Part shown: positions 4,891 to 5,075 of the stretch, one piece after another
Layout of the letters: each line of letters begins with the position of its first letter
How positions within the stretch are numbered: the first letter of the stretch is position 1
DNA from: Treponema sp.
Lineage (GTDB): Bacteria > Spirochaetota > Spirochaetia > Treponematales > Breznakiellaceae
NCBI GenBank assembly: GCA_031278025.1
Contig: JAITLF010000398.1
Coordinates: forward strand, 1 to 5,075
Length of the DNA stretch: 5,075 nt
Reading direction: 5' to 3'
Position numbers and translations under genes: made by a program
Notes under the pieces: model-generated
Seen by the model: only the letters and a program-made list of their open reading frames with translations
Told to the model about the DNA's origin: nothing
The model's database searches: none

Positions 4891-5075
4891 TCACCTATCG
4901 AGTTCATCACCCCAAACGAAAAGGATAAAAGCGGGCCAGTTTTCATGGAGAAAACGACTGAAGATGTACCTCAGCGCACTAAAAAAATTGTCCTGGCGGC
5001 CAGACCGGTTCCGGGCCCCCCGGTACTGCTCATCCCCTAAAAACAAAAGCGTGTGAAACAGAAACGCCGCCAGGT
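4891..5075 (-). CDS. C-terminal part of an unidentified hydrophobic protein (cut by window edge)
   Basis: An open frame enters from the right end (first full codon 5073-5071) and runs 60 codons to a TGA at 4893-4891. The peptide is rich in aromatic residues (nine Phe, two Trp). It has a hydrophobic start LAAFLFHTLLFLG, a polar middle, and a second hydrophobic stretch around RYIFSRFLHENWPAFILF, and it ends GDELDR. This suggests a membrane protein or membrane-associated C-terminus, but I recognise no family. The stop lies 34 bp before the promoter of the acyltransferase gene, consistent with a real gene end. The competing plus-strand frame overlapping this area also covers the acyltransferase start and has no ribosome binding site. 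The rest of the gene lies outside the window. Confidence 0.55.
   Translation of the reverse strand, partial: LAAFLFHTLLFLGDEQYRGARNRSGRQDNFFSALRYIFSRFLHENWPAFILFVWGDELDR

Noticed and set aside
4796..5056. 86-codon plus-strand frame near the right end
   Set aside because: It overlaps the acyltransferase start and promoter, has no ribosome binding site, and lies opposite a more protein-like minus-strand frame.

Overview
The window looks like a chromosomal stretch of a flagellated spirochaete, most likely a treponeme of the insect-gut type. This is inferred from an FlgM gene, RsmI, MetK and ArfB with bacterial-type motifs, moderate-to-high GC coding DNA with AT-rich spacers, and a GC-rich palindromic repeat. 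No sequence search was possible, so the taxon is a guess. || Left part (1-658): a minus-strand gene for a small membrane-anchored protein with two tandem zinc ribbons. Its 3' end runs into a GC-rich cluster of palindromes (about 39-226) that has no stop codon in any of the six frames. The last ~60 residues of the protein are translated repeat. || Divergent from it lies rsmI (708-1382), for 16S rRNA ribose methylation, in a short form without the usual C-terminal extension. || Next is flgM (1443-1727), the anti-sigma-28 factor, with a near-consensus sigma-28 promoter (1393-1420) directly upstream. This implies feedback control of late flagellar genes. || A 215-bp AT-rich spacer with a nested inverted repeat precedes metK (1943-3112), for S-adenosylmethionine synthesis. 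RsmI uses this cofactor. || arfB (3225-3638) follows; it encodes a GGQ-motif peptidyl-tRNA hydrolase that rescues stalled ribosomes. || The 292-bp gap 3639-3930 carries its own extended -10 promoter, several stems and a strong 13-bp-stem terminator. With no protein gene ahead on that strand, it is best read as a candidate small RNA gene of about 170 nt. || The right part is on the minus strand: a PlsC/GPAT-type glycerolipid acyltransferase (3931-4821), preceded by the 3' end of an unrecognised hydrophobic protein (4891-5075, cut by the window edge). The acyltransferase has a TTGACA/TATACT promoter whose predicted start site falls on the ATG. rsmI shows the same AGGTATACT-six-bases-start-codon layout and also lacks a good ribosome binding site, so both may be leaderless. 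|| The window is mostly housekeeping genes (translation quality, methylation, lipid synthesis) plus one flagellar regulator. The parts worth a second look are the repeat fused to the zinc-ribbon gene, the candidate RNA gene, the paired leaderless promoters and the sigma-28 promoter of flgM.
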